Notes under the pieces: model-generated
Seen by the model: only the letters and a program-made list of their open reading frames with translations
Told to the model about the DNA's origin: nothing
Database searches by the model: none
DNA from: Arbacia lixula
Taxonomy: Eukaryota > Echinodermata > Echinoidea > Arbacioida > Arbaciidae
Assembly: GCA_963669155.1 (NCBI GenBank)
Contig: OZ022595.1
Location: forward strand, 3,312,705-3,376,704
Direction of reading: 5' to 3'
Length of the DNA: 64,000 bases
Program-made: the position numbers and the translations under genes
Part shown: in pieces, positions 11,315 to 23,059 of the stretch
Numbering within the stretch: position 1 is the first letter of the stretch
Layout: every line of letters begins with the position of its first letter

Positions 11315-11825
11315 TTAAAGATTGTCCGTCCCTTTTGCAAGCTTAAAATTTGAAATCGTCTATCACGATCGTAAATTGAAGAAAGTGTAAGAATATAGCA
11401 TGTTGAAGCTTTCTGTATATGTAAAAAATTTTAGCCGTTAAATTTCAAACCGACTTTTTTCGTACTATGAAAAAAGTATAAGACTTTGTTACAGTATCTG
11501 TGTGGTTATTATGCGTGTGTGAAATCCTAATTTTATGAGTAACTACCAAACTTTGGAGATGATTCCTTCCATAAAACAATTTTTTTCATAATGCGTTTTA
11601 TAATTTAATAAACAGATTAATCAATAAAGCAGATATTTCAACACAAACTGCTAAGAGCCTGAGGTAAAGACTATTAATCAGATGTTGTTTACGTGCATTA
11701 TTTGAATTTTACACTACGTATCAGTTTCAAATTGTGAATATAGAGCTTGCTAATACCTCTCTATATGATTTGCCAATGTTTCGATGGTTTTGTGGTGATC
11801 TGAAAAAGGGACTAGCTGTCTTTAA
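11315..11825 (+). mobile_element. TTAA-flanked MITE, family C, copy 1
   Basis: Its edges are TTAAAGATTGTCCGTCCC at left and GGGACTAGCTGTCTTTAA at right, giving imperfect inverted ends with a shared GTCCCTTTT word and TTAA on both sides. Internal landmarks are a cacgatcgtaaatt word and a ttttttcgtactatgaaaaa palindrome. Copies lie at 15914-16441 (reverse) and 49122-49646. It is non-coding and probably piggyBac-mobilised (inference). Confidence 0.75.
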
Positions 11826-11889
11826 ATTAAGAACAACAAATCACTTCACTCAATGTTCATGCATCATCCAAAATACTAGTTTATCCAGA

Positions 11890-12320
11890 TAAAAGTACTC
11901 AAAATAGTCAAGCGGCATAGCTGAATAATTATTCACTCTTGTCTAAAAGCACCAAATTTGGTACACATGTAGAATTAAATTATCTAAGCAAATTTGGATA
12001 ATGAGCCCTCTTGAAATTTGCCCAGGGAGGCAATGGCGGCCATTATGAAAAATGGCCACCATTCAAAATTCGAAAAAAATATTTGTTGTTATTAACGCTA
12101 ATTAAATTGTATTCAAGATGATACAAAATTAATTTAACTTTGGGATAAATTCTAAGAATTTTTTGGGCAAAAATGTGATTTTTAAACAAAATTTCCAAGA
12201 TTTTAAATTTTCCTCAATTACGTATTGGTTCATATTGCAACAAATCTTCCACACTAATGGACTGAAACATTACGGAAATTTGCCCATTGAAATGTTTATA
12301 ATGAATTATATTCCATTTCA
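11890..12320 (+). repeat. arm of a large diverged inverted repeat
   Basis: The landmarks gcggcatagctgaat, gtctaaaagcaccaaattt, ttgcccagggaggcaatgg and cggccattatgaaaa occur in reverse order and orientation at 14040-14615. The arms are clearly diverged. They are either the two ends of one element or two oppositely oriented copies of one repeat. Confidence 0.6.
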
Positions 12321-13158
12321 TGATATATAGTTATAGCATTCCAAAGTTGAAACTTTGGTGTTTGCTAAAGCAGCATTTTGCGCATGTCAGTCTTCCGCCA
12401 TATGTTTAACACGCAACCATCATCATGACCACATGTGTGGAATCTCAACGTTCCTATATACTGGCCAAATGTACTTTGACTTGGAAAATGTGGTACCATT
12501 GTCATCGAAGACTGCATACAAACATTATTAATGAAAATTCTAATCCTACTCCCTTTCTCTGAAAAAAAAAGGTTCAGTTGATACTGCAATCATAGGGACA
12601 GGTTATAGTTGATAAGGCTTGAAAAAAAACAACAACTTTAACACTGAACAGAATTTAGCTTGAAGAAGAGACATATGGAATCTGATGTTGGCCTAATCTC
12701 ACCACAACTATAAAATATGGCCAGTTCATGAACGATTCTGCACATTTTGGACACTGTCTTGAATGGAGCTGAATGAGTAGATAATCCATGTTAATCACAC
12801 CAGCATTGTTACAGCTGTGTACAATATTGTAGGGGGCCTGTAATACTCATGGAATGATGGTTGCATTGGGAAGCTCATAATACCCCATAAAGCCCTTCAC
12901 CCGTAGCTTAAATGGCAAGTTATTGTCTTTGCTTCCTCAGTGAAAATGAATTTTTCAAGTCATCTTCAGTCTAGATAATGCTCGTGAAGATCATAATGAA
13001 ATTTTATCACGGATCTTCTCGAGTAGGTAGGGACCACTACTCCAATTTTGTCATCAACTGCTGATTCCCAATAGTATGATCAAGCAAAGCTAGATGAACA
13101 TGCATAGACCTACTCTCACTTCAGCCCTTGCAAGTTGCATCCTCAAAAACTCAAACAA
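12321..13158. other. no gene seen
   Basis: This AT-rich spacer lies between the inverted-repeat arm and the LTR fragment. There is no coding signal. Confidence 0.35.
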
Positions 13159-13159
13159 T

Positions 13160-13772
13160 CAATCAAAATATCAATCCACAGAGTGTACGACTTCCACAGG
13201 CAGGATCTCATAAGCACTATTTAACAAGCAGGTAGTTATCCACGCAGAGAAAATCCAAAGAATAAATCCACAGGTGTGTATCGAGCCAAGGTCACAACAA
13301 ACTCTTACTACAGGTTACTATTACCACAGGTGACTGGAGCGAGATGATATGTAAACTCTGAACTCATTTCCAAAACAACTCCTATATACTGTATACTACA
13401 ATCTGTACATTCTAGAAGGTTCTATCATCTATGCTTCTAGAAAGTTCTCAGTAAATCTACAAAGTTCTATTCATGCTTGCAAACAATAAACAGAGTGACC
13501 TGACCCAGATTTCACTGGTGAGTCATCACTGGCCCAAAAGGTTACTGAACTCCACAGGCACACTCCAGCCAATGCCTCCTTTATTATGCTAATTACCCCC
13601 CCCCCCCCTGCTAGGTGTAACATTCTTTTATGTAAATAACACCTGGCCAATTCCAGAATCTTCTAGGCAGTACACATTGCGCAATGTTGATTTCAGCAAT
13701 GAGGAATTTCACAAGCACATAGACTACATCTCAGTTAATGGCTACATGTATAACTTATACAAATTTATAACA
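13160..13772 (-). mobile_element. gypsy LTR fragment
   Basis: This matches the part of the 1013-1950 LTR from about 1355 to its end: tatcaatccacagag, tctagaaggttctat, acactgg-type text with gagtcatcact, gcgcaatgtt, and an end in atttataaca. About 350 bp of the outer part is missing. It holds a C-run at 13599-13609. It is an old, truncated fossil with no internal region nearby. Confidence 0.8.
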
Positions 13773-14038
13773 TGGGCATGGAAGTGTACGTATGTATGTA
13801 CATGTATATTGCACACATTCTGTACACCGAGGCATGCACACTTTGCATTTTTGACATGTGTCAGGCTTGTATACATACCAATATACTTTCACTGCTTTTA
13901 GGATGACCCATATCGGTAGTAAACATTGATATGTTGATGGAAGCCAAAAGTAACTTGCGTTTTGCAAGAAAATTTGGATGCAATAGGTCATACTAGACAC
14001 AAAAGGCATGCAGACCCAATAAGCACCGTTGCGTGTAA
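13773..14038. other. no gene seen
   Basis: This short spacer has a 'catacgtatgtatgta' simple stretch and no coding signal. Confidence 0.3.
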
Positions 14039-14039
14039 A

Positions 14040-14615
14040 ACACATGGCGGGGACATATTGTGTAAAAAATGATGCTTTAGCTAATATTAAAGTATAAACT
14101 TAGGAGAGCTATAATTATGTAATAGGTTAAGTGATGAATCCAACTTTTTCAGAGATCATCAAACAGATGTCCTGGCAGTTTTTCAAAAAGTTTCTATGTA
14201 TTAGTGAGACGAATTTTTGAAATAAAAAGAAATGTGTAATTTATGGAAATTCAAATTTGGTGGAAAATTTTTTAAAAATCACATTTATTGCCCAAATTTC
14301 TCATGAAAATCACTCCAAATCCTGCTAAATCAGATACTATATTGAAGTAAATTTAACACTCTTTAATATGACACCTTATATGATGTGTAAAAATATACTA
14401 TTCAAATGTTATCAATAAAATTGTTCAATACTACTTTTCAATGGCGGCCATTTTTCAAAATTGCCGCCATGGCTCTCCTGGGCAAAATTCAAGAAGGCTC
14501 AATATCTAAATTTGCGTGTAATACATCATTCTATGTAAGTGCCGATTTTGGTGCTTTTAGACAAAAGTGAACAATTACGTCAAAATATTGAGCTATGCCG
14601 CTGGACTAAAACTAC
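14040..14615 (-). repeat. second arm of the large diverged inverted repeat
   Basis: This is the reverse partner of 11890-12320: caatggcggccatttttc, tctcctgggcaaaattc, ttttggtgcttttagac and gagctatgccgctgg appear in mirrored order. Confidence 0.6.
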
Positions 14616-15758
14616 ATGTACTTCCATCTACCTACCTTGCCCATGTACATCCCTCATTAAAAAAAACACACAGAAATAAGTGGTTATTATGCATGCATTT
14701 CTGAGGACTGCTGATTCTAAGTGGATATTTCCCCTGGAGTAAGATCTGAAATATTGACGAAGCAGTATGACAAAAAAGGTCGCACACCAAAGCTCTTGCC
14801 TTATATGAGAAAAGAGTAGGTTAGCCTGGCTTCCAGACTGTGATACATTTGTTAAATCCCAGCTACCACAAGTATACATGTGGGTTTAGTACTAACAAGA
14901 CTATTCTTCCTTATCCCTGCAGTGTTGGGTGCTCCATTTAAAAACTAGAGCAAAGTTATTCAAACATAGTCTACCAGAGCCAGGTATGTTTATGGAAGTG
15001 TTAAGAACGTCAGGTTAGAAGTAGCGAACAGCCTGGATGCCAGGCTACAAGTACCTATGTGGCTGGCAAAACATTGCAGTGAATTAGCATTTTTGAGTGG
15101 GGGAATATCGCTCTCGTATGTATTGGTCGATGCAGTGATGTTGCTGGTCATGTACGAAACATGTTTATATGCAGGTGCTCTGCAGCAAAAGCAATGATGT
15201 GCAGATTGATCCAACTATGATTTACAAGCAGAAGTGCTCTGCTTAAAGTTCTGCTTTTTTAATCACTTTTTCAGATTTTTTTGTTATATGTTCCTCAATT
15301 TCTCTTATTTGCTCTGCATTTTTTTTTGTTGATTTAAATGAAATTATTACTAGTTGTGAAATTCTATCATGGTTACTTTTCCGTGATGTAATTAGAGGTG
15401 AGTATATTATTTAATGTACTCACAATGATAACACAATCAACAAAAATGTAAGCCATCATTTTGACATTTGCTGTGGATGGAATTCAAACACAAAAGCAAG
15501 GTACATATTCATTAACCTTCATTAAATGCAGCAATGATGAAGCTATTATTTCTTGGAAAACTGGTCAATTTGATAATTCACTGTAGCTAACCAAGTCCTT
15601 AAATTCTTAGATGCATCATCTTGTTTTTGTTTAAATCCTTCATAGATTCTTCGCCTGCTATTTGTCAAAGTTCTCTCTCCCTCACCTTGTGATTGTTAAT
15701 CCGTCTAGTGCCAGACAGACTGCTGCTCAGTGGGCTTTGTGTGTATTATTTACCACCT
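14616..15758. other. no gene seen; short dispersed words
   Basis: No coding region is supported. The 'ttagcctggcttccagac' (14822) and 'cagcctggatgccaggcta' (15030) words belong to a short family seen again near 27345, 43070 and 61765. Confidence 0.35.
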
Positions 15759-15874
15759 ACACTACAGCTCGAAGAAATTGGCACGGGTAAAGGGAAAGGG
15801 AAGAAAGGGAAGGAAAACTGCTCCTTCCCTTTCTTCCCTTTTTTACCTGTGGCAATTCCTTTGAGCTGTAGTGT
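15759..15874. repeat. tight hairpin with purine/pyrimidine arms
   Basis: The left arm acactacagctcgaagaaat then a gggaaagggaagaaaggga run is mirrored by cccttccc, tttcttcccttttttacc and cctttgagctgtagtgt. The arms are about 55 bp with a loop of only a few bases. The reading frames across it (Lys/Gly-rich and Phe/Pro-rich) come from composition. Confidence 0.75.
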
Positions 15875-15913
15875 GTGTAAACAACTATTATTAGGTAGTC
15901 ATAACTGATCACC

Positions 15914-16441
15914 TTAAAGACAGCCAGTCCCTTTTTCAGATCACCACAAAACCATCGAAACATTGGCAAAACATATAGAGAACTGTTAGCAAGCTCTATA
16001 TTCACAATTTGAAATTGATACGCAGTGTAAAATTCAAATAATGCACGTAAACAACGTCTGATTGATAGTCTTTACCTCAGGCTCTTAGCAGTTTGTGCTG
16101 AAATATCTGCTTTATTTATTAATCTGTTTATTAAATTATAAAACGCATTATGAAAAAAAATGTTCTATGGAAGGAATCATCTCCAAAGTTTGGTAGTTAC
16201 TCATAAAATTAGGATTTCACACACGCATAATAACCAAATAGATACTGTAACAAAGACTAATACTTTTTTCGTGGTACGAAAAAAGTCGGTTTGAAATTTA
16301 ACGGCTGAAATTTTTTACATATACAGAAAGCTTCAACATGCTATATTTTTAGAAATGGTCTTGAATCACACTTTCTTCAATTTACGATCGTGATAGACGA
16401 TTTCAAATTTTAAGCTTGCAAAAGGGACGGACAATCTTTAA
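15914..16441 (-). mobile_element. TTAA-flanked MITE, family C, copy 2 (reverse)
   Basis: This is a full reverse-oriented copy of 11315-11825, beginning TTAAAGACAGCCAGTCCC and ending GGGACGGACAATCTTTAA. It keeps the caaagactaatac segment that copy 1 lost in part. Confidence 0.75.
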
Positions 16442-17480
16442 TTTCATTGGAAATTTCTTTATTCTTTATTTATTTATTTTAATCCCCCCCCCCCAATTTT
16501 TGTGTCATATATGTAACTTAGAGTCTTACTCACATTGATCATTTTGCATGGAATTCTTGTCAACTTATTCATGTAATCTTGATAAAATAAGGTTTTCAAG
16601 GTCATCACATTATTGTGATGTCATCAAGGAGCAATTTAATGAAAATTAATCATTTGAAATGGATCATAACATAAACAAAGTCAAAATTAAGAAAATCAAT
16701 TCGTCATAAGAAAACATGCGCATACATGCGTACATTAGTGCATTTGCATGTGAGCAAATTCTAAAAGTGCTCAAAATGAACTATATTTTTTGGCATGTGT
16801 TTCAGGTCATTTCAAATATTTCTCCACTAAATGAATGAGTCTGATACTAAATATCAGATCAGATTTGGAGTAAAAGTTCACACGCCCGCCTATACATTAT
16901 TAGCTTATTAGGTGCAAATATTGTGAAAAACATGACTCTCTTTAATCAGGATGGACAGTGACCCCCCAATTCTTATTCAATATTCTAATATGCTTTTCAC
17001 ACTGGCAAAAATTAGCCCCGTACTATCCTTAACCCCGTACTATCCCTAGCCCCGTACTATTTTTTGAAGCTTTTCACACTGGCATTTCTTAGCCCCGTAC
17101 TATTTATTTTCTTGTGACGTAATTTTATTGCCATGTGAATCAACGATATTAATTTTCATCTAAGCCATCATGAACTTTTGTTTTCATTTGAGCATATCTT
17201 GCATCAATTTTCTGCCAGATTTCAGTATGATGTAGTGGAGACATAATTTGTCTCTGCCAATATGCTCTTAATATCTCATTATAATGTCATAATGATGTCA
17301 ATTATTTTATTAAAAGGCATTATTTCAAAATCTTACATATTTACATGTCATGTCAATAGGACAGTGATTTATTTCCATCATGACAATATTCGCCGAGCTG
17401 TGTCTTTTTCATGTGTTCTTTTACTCTGAAATTTTTAGTATGTTGTAGCTGAGTCTACTGCTCTAGTATTATCACTGTTT
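16442..17480 (+). repeat. old repeat, family F, copy 1
   Basis: It runs parallel to 21515-22390 in the same orientation: a tttatttatttatttt run, aaggtcatcacattattgtg (against aaggtcattacataatcgtg), a 'gagcaatttaatgaaaa' word, 'cccccaattctt', then atttcagtatg...gtagt...gag. It is strongly diverged with no reading frame of note. A small tandem array (17017-17105) sits in the middle of this copy only. Confidence 0.55.
16995..17105 (+). repeat. short tandem array of CCCCGTACTAT
   Basis: The word ccccgtactat occurs four times with spacers of 7-40 bases, and the phrase cttttcacactggcaaaaat / cttttcacactggcatttct occurs twice. It is probably a local duplication or the remnant of a small element. 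Confidence 0.6.
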
Positions 17481-18235
17481 CTTAATTAGATGTCGGGATA
17501 GATTCCCATAAAGAAATTAGGTCGGAGTAGACAATAATACAGTTCATCATTAATTATAATCATAATCATCATCATCATCACTCTCATGATTGCTATTATT
17601 ATTATTATTATCAATGTAATGATGACATGAAATCGTAAGTAATGACAATAACAATGATGTTTAGGCCTATGGTCTTCCAGTTTTCAGACTGAACGACAGA
17701 CCACCTATGCTGTTTAAAGAACAAATTAAATTTCTTTATTTTTATATTGTTATTGGTAGATAACTTTGGGCTCAATGATTGCTTTGCAACATGGACTTAA
17801 ATGAAAAAATCTTCCTCCGTGTGGACAATATTTTCTGCCGCCCTGAAAAAGGGGGTATAATATGACAGGCTCTGTCATGTGATGCCTGAGGGCTCATGGA
17901 TAATGTGGCGTGACACATTAGATTGAATAATGGTCATCACATTCGGGCAGTGGTGATAATGAAATTACCCATGCGGTTTTGAATTGCAGAAGTGTTTAGA
18001 GAAGGGAGGGGGTGGTGAAGAATGCATCTTGATGGACGTAGGGATTTAAGTGAAAATCTGCATGTGGGCCTGAGGAGATGCAGTAAATGGGGGGGGGGGG
18101 GGGGGGGGTATTCAGTACTTTTTCCCTCAAGGATTGACATTGAGGGTGTTGTGTGGTTGTTTTGCTGTAGAGCAACAAGGGTTCCTGTTGTGTCAGAAAC
18201 TAATTATGATGAAGGATTTGTGTACACAGGCTCTG
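17481..18235. other. no gene seen; microsatellites and a G-run
   Basis: This contains atcatcatcatc (17563-17582), a tta/att run (17595-17613) and an uninterrupted G-run of about 19 bases at 18090-18108. There is no coding signal. Confidence 0.45.
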
Positions 18236-18249
18236 CCCTTACAGAAATC

Positions 18250-18705
18250 CAAGCTTGCAACAAGCTTGCAACAAGCTTGCGGTGAGCTTGCAGCAATCTT
18301 AATAAGCGTGCGTTCACAAATTTAAGATTGCAGACCTTGCTTGCAATCTTGCTGCAAGCTAACCGCAAGCTTGCAGCGAGCTTGCAGGGCCCGAGGTTGC
18401 ATCCTGCAAGCTTGCAGCGAGCTTGCAGGGCCCGAGGTTGCACCCTGCAAGCTTGCAGCGAGCTTGCAGGGCCCGAGGTTGCAACCTGCAAGCTGGCAGC
18501 AAGCTTGCGGGATCCGAAGTTGCACCCTGCAAGCTCGCAGCAAGCTTGCAAGACTGGACGTCATATCCTGCAAACTTGCTGCGAGCTTGCAGGCCTCATG
18601 TTCCGCAAGCTTACAGGGTGCAACCTCGGGACCTGCAAGTTGGCAGGTCTCAATCTTAGGTCCTGCAAACTTGCAGACTTGCAGGACACGTGTTCTGTAC
18701 TAGTA
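18250..18705. repeat. GCTTGCAGCAA palindromic array, left arm
   Basis: The near-palindromic word aagcttgcagcaagcttgc is repeated. From about 18375 it forms a roughly 50-bp unit (gcttgcagcgagcttgcagg plus gcccgaggttgca plus ccctgca) that runs four to five times with drift. Several frames stay open across it on both strands, but the predicted peptides are mere Cys/Lys/Leu/Ala repeats. Confidence 0.8.
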
Positions 18706-19312
18706 ACCTTATTCCTCTAAGCTTGCTGGACATAAACATGGTTACACACGTACGCTTGTAAATATTTATGTAAATATAAGGCCCATAAGCACCACAATTG
18801 CACCCTGTAAATTAACACAGTACATTACTTGATAAATGTTAGCACATGACACTAATTCATGCATACGCCCCAAAAGTGTCAAATCATATTTAATCATTTC
18901 AAGCCCCTTTCTTTTTAAATCTTCACCAAATCTTTAGTGTTTTAATAATGAAACTAGACAATATACAGACACTAATAACTTATTGTTCTGACCCTTGCCA
19001 GAACTCAACATCACCTATATAGCTGAGTTAAAACAGATATTCATCTGATATCCATCCCTTGCCATAGATATGCAGTTTTGAAAATATTCTAATTACATTC
19101 ATTTAGATAGAGGTCACATGTAAGTGACATGGAACTTAACATTAATATATGACGAATGCATGCCTAGATGCCGACCAAGACCAAAAGGTAAACAATTATT
19201 GCATTAAAGATAATGTTGATATATTTTTGCCTGTATTCAGTTTACATTTCATTTCATTGTGGTCCAAATCAAGATCCATTATTGTTTGTTGTGGCCACCC
19301 AGGTCGAAATTC
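18706..19312. other. spacer inside the foldback element
   Basis: This AT-rich sequence lies between the GCTTGC array and the CAGTAG array. It has no coding signal and no clear repeat. Confidence 0.35.
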
Positions 19313-20440
19313 CCATAGAAACCAGTAGAAACCAGTAGAGACTGTCTACTGGTTTCTACTGGTCCAGTAGAGTCTACTGGTCTGAAGAGGAACTACGGAA
19401 TCAAACCAGTAGAAACCAGTAGAGGCTAATGTGTTGAAGACCAGTAGAAACCAATAGAAACCAGTGAGATCTAATGGTTTGAGAAGGAGTGTGAAAAAAA
19501 CAAAGTCAAACCAGTAGAAACCACTAGAGACCAGTGGATTCTAATGGTATTGAAGACCAGTAGAAACCATTAGAATCCACTGGTCTCTAATGGTTTCTAC
19601 TGGTTTGATTTTGTTTTTTTCACACTCCTTCTCAAACCACTAGATCTCACTGGTTTCTATTGATTTCTACTGGTCTTCAATACCATTGGAATCCACTGGT
19701 CTCTACTGGTTTCTACTGGTTTGACTTTGTTTTTTTTTTACACTCCTTTTCAAACCATTAGATCTCACTGGTTTCTATTGGTTTCTACTGGTCTTCAATA
19801 CCATTAGAAACGACTGGTCTCTAATGGTTTCAACTGGTTTGACTTTGTTTTTTTCACACTAATAGAAACTAGTGAGATATAATGTTTTGAAAAGGAGTGT
19901 GAAAAATTCAAAGTCAAACCAGGAGAAACCATTACTAATAGAAACTAATGAGATATAATGTTTTGAAAAGGAGTTTGAAAAATTCAAAGTCAAACCAGGA
20001 GAAACCATTAGAGACCAGTGAATTCTACTGGTGGAGACCAGTATAAATCAATAGAAACCAGTAAGACCTAATGGTTTGAAAAGGAGTGTCAAAAATTCAA
20101 AGTCAAACCAGGAGAAACCAATAGAAACCAGTGAGATCTAATGGTTTGAAAAGGAGTGTGAAAAATACAAAGTCAAACCAGTAGAAACCATTAGAGACCA
20201 GTGAATTCTCCTGGTATTGGAGATCAGTAGAAACCAATAGAAACTAGTGAGATATAATGTATTGAAAAGGAGTATGAAAAATACAAAGTCAAACCAGTAG
20301 AAACCAATAGAAACCAGTGAGATCTAATGGTTTGAAAAGGAGTGTGAAAAATACTAAGTCAAACCAGTAGAAACCATTAGAGACCAGTGAATTGGTAATG
20401 GAGACCAGTAGAAACCAATAGAAACCAATATAAATAGAGA
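19313..20440. repeat. CCAGTAGAAACCAGTAG satellite-like array with an internal inversion
   Basis: The unit is about 115 bp: accagtagaaaccattagag, a gaccagtgaattctactgg, an agaaaccaatagaaaccag, tgagatctaatggtttg, then aaaaggagtgtgaaaa. The order is forward to about 19560, reversed from about 19560 to 19860 (tttctactggtttgac text), and forward again to 20440. The reversal gives long hairpins. There is no coding potential. Confidence 0.85.
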
Positions 20441-20894
20441 TGCTCATGAATATTCATGCATGTATTTACGTGTCCTAATTTTGTACTTTTAAATAGATAA
20501 CCTCCCCCTAACCAGATAAAAGGAATTTTACCAAGTAATGATTTCAAGTTTAAACATAAAATAGTGAATGTCACCTACTTAAGTGAAAACAATAATGATA
20601 ATAACAACAAAAATGATCTTCTTAAATGTAAGTTGTAGTAACCAATATATTATGAACCTTATAACCGTACTGCTATATATATGAAAGTCTGTGAAGGAGA
20701 GACCAGGAATTAGGATAGGTATAGGATAGAATAGGAATAAATATAGGATAGGATAGGATTAGGTTAAAGCGATAAGGAAATATGCCATAATTCGGATTAT
20801 CATATACTAAATTTAAATTGATATTTCATCAATATTTTTAATTTTGATTCATATTGGTCTCCTGATGGCTCCAGTAGGTATTCTACTAGTTTCT

Positions 20895-21136
20895 ACTGGT
20901 AAGCTTGCGGCAAGCTTGCGGCAAGGTTGCAGGTTGCAAACTTACTAGCTTGCAGCAAGGTTGCAGGTTATGCGCTATATTCTTTGCCCTGATTGGCTAA
21001 TAAGTTATCTCATTTGCATTTTTGGAACCATGCAAGCTAGCGGCAAGCTTGCAACCAGCTTGCGGCAAGCTTGCGGCAAGCTTGCAACCAGCTTGCGGCA
21101 AGCTCACTCTGCAAGCTTGCAGCAAGCTTGCAGATT
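20895..21136. repeat. GCTTGCGGCAA palindromic array, right arm
   Basis: This has the same word family as 18250-18705, mainly gcttgcggcaagcttgc. It is split near 20955-21035 by a non-repeat stretch and ends in the inverted terminus of the element. Confidence 0.75.
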
Positions 21137-21148
21137 TTTCTATAAGGG

Positions 21149-21514
21149 TGATATGACAAAGAGGAACATGGGCAGTGACATGATGAGAAATGGCACTGGG
21201 GATATTATATTAGTTTAGTCTAGTATTGATTGCTGACCGGCTCAATTTGGTCTTGTGTCAGCAAGAAAAATTTGTATGTTTCCCATTCAACTTAATGCTG
21301 ATACAGGCCTTATGTGTATGTTCCCCATTTGAACATTTTGCATGCAAGTGAATGGGATAAAATCATCCATTCAAAAATGTGAAATTAATACATAATATCA
21401 ACACAAATCTTCCAATATTTTGTCATGTTCTTCAATTTTAATATATGCAATCAATATCATGTAGCATTTAATTTCATTTATTAGGTGGTGCCATGCCATG
21501 GCAGATCGCCTCTT
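21149..21514. other. no gene seen
   Basis: This AT-rich spacer lies between the foldback element and family F. No feature could be supported. Confidence 0.35.
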
Positions 21515-22390
21515 GTTTTCGTCCGAATTTTCTTTCTTTTTTCTTTATTATTTATTTATTTATTTTCATTCCTATTTTTTGTGGCATTGATATCTCAACA
21601 ATGCATGGGCCATGTTTTATCAAATGCTCATCATGTATAGGCATATATGTGAGCATGTTACAGCACCATTTTCAAGGTCATTACATAATCGTGACATCAT
21701 GCACGAGCAATTAAATGAAAAATCTATTATCTCATGTAGCTCTAGAACTGGTCATCTCTGTGTAATGAAATTTGGCATGCATAAAATTAATGAGAAGGCA
21801 ATTAATTTCAATGAAAAAAAAAGCGCGTGTACGTTAGTGCATAAACGCGCAAAATTTAAAAATGCTCGAAATAAACTCAAAATTGTTTTGCATACGTTTC
21901 AGGCCATTTCTAGTATTTTTCAAATTTCCGCACGTACACGCGTTTTCCGTGCATCAAACAAATGCAACGTCAGAACACAGTTTTTTAACTGGATTCATGT
22001 TTCTGACACTGCAAACAACACATCCTGACATTTTGAGCCATTTCCATGCAATAATAAAGTCCATGCGTGCGTCAATACGTTTTTGTGTGCAAATATTTCT
22101 AAAAACATGACTATCTTCAATCGGCCATAGCTCCTCAGAATGGCTGGTGACCCCCAATTTTTTTTCTCATATTTTGAAAGAGTGGGAACTGTAGATGCTA
22201 TTTCATATATCATTTGGTCGTTAAATACATCGTGACGTCATCATACTGCCATATGAATTGAAAAAATGAATTTTCATGTATGATATGAACTTTTTTACTA
22301 ATTTTTGCGTATCTCAGTAATCCTTGATCAATTTTCTTCCAAATTTCAGTATGTGGTAGCTGAGATATTGCTCTATGGAATAATAGCCTT
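21515..22390 (+). repeat. old repeat, family F, copy 2
   Basis: It is the partner of 16442-17480: the tttatttatttatttt run, aaggtcattacataatcgtg, gagcaattaaatgaaaa, ctgcaaacaacac, and atttcagtatgtggtagctg. It is diverged, with no transposase recognised. The open frames across it are not supported by any motif. Confidence 0.55.
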
Positions 22391-22535
22391 ATTTTTTTTA
22401 ATAGGATTCCATGGTGTAAATTTGATTTTGACATTAATGTCAAAATCGGACGCATATGTAAGTGTTATGTCGGTGGTGATTGAGGAAGAGCGCCATCTGT
22501 CGGTATGCCGGTAGATGGAACCGTGTTGGTGGGAG

Positions 22536-22600
22536 CCATTTCGTAATTGCAATTTCACATGAGCAGATCATTGGTTTTAGTAAATGACCATGGTGTCACC
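22536..22600 (+). repeat. fragment of MITE family E
   Basis: gccatttcgtaattgcaatt, cacatgagcagat and ttttagtaaatgacc match the left end of 10182-10515. The rest is missing. Confidence 0.6.
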
Positions 22601-22690
22601 ATGCATTTACCAGCCAATGCCAGTGCATGAATTTGGCAATGCAGACCACCTTATACTTGTCCACAACTATGTCTCGTTTATTTTCCATTC
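22588..22690 (+). repeat. dispersed repeat fragment shared with 45040-45235
   Basis: The words ggtgtcaccatgcatttacc, tgcagaccaccttatac and cttgtccacaactatgtctc parallel 45140-45220 and, in reverse, 437-500. Confidence 0.5.
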
Positions 22691-23059
22691 TAAAACGTCT
22701 ACAAAATATAAACTAACATGATGGCAGAGTCATTAAGAAAGTTAAGGAAACTTCTGTAAAAATGACACAGCTTACAAAAGGCAATAAACAATGCATTATA
22801 ATACAGCGTGGGAAGGTGGCGGACAAGGTGGAGGTGGAGAAGGTGGAGAGAAGAAATATCATCATACGCAAACACATCAACATGTAATAGATTGACAGCA
22901 AATAGAAACGCACAGAAATTGATTGAGGAGGGCTTCATCCAACAATGGTTGAGGAATGCCTGATAATGATGATGCTGCTGCTAATGATGATATAATACAG
23001 GGTAAGAAAAACAAACCAGCAACATTAGAAAGGCAAAGAGTAAATCAATGTATTAAGGT

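Larger units (their letters stand above)
18236..21148. mobile_element. 2.9-kb foldback element made of short repeats
   Basis: The outer edges are inverted: left cccttacagaaatccaagct, and the right end read backwards cccttatagaaaaatctgc. Both lead straight into arrays of the word GCTTGCAGCAA and its variants (18250-18700 and 20900-21136). The core (19313-20440) is a second array built on CCAGTAGAAACCAGTAG, and 20863-20900 joins the two words directly. The shared termini argue for one element. There is no transposase frame. Target duplications were not resolved, so the outer limits carry some doubt. Confidence 0.6.

Noticed and set aside
18204-18720. Several overlapping Cys/Ala/Leu/Lys-rich frames on both strands
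   Set aside because: All come from the GCTTGCAGCAA array, which is open in many frames.
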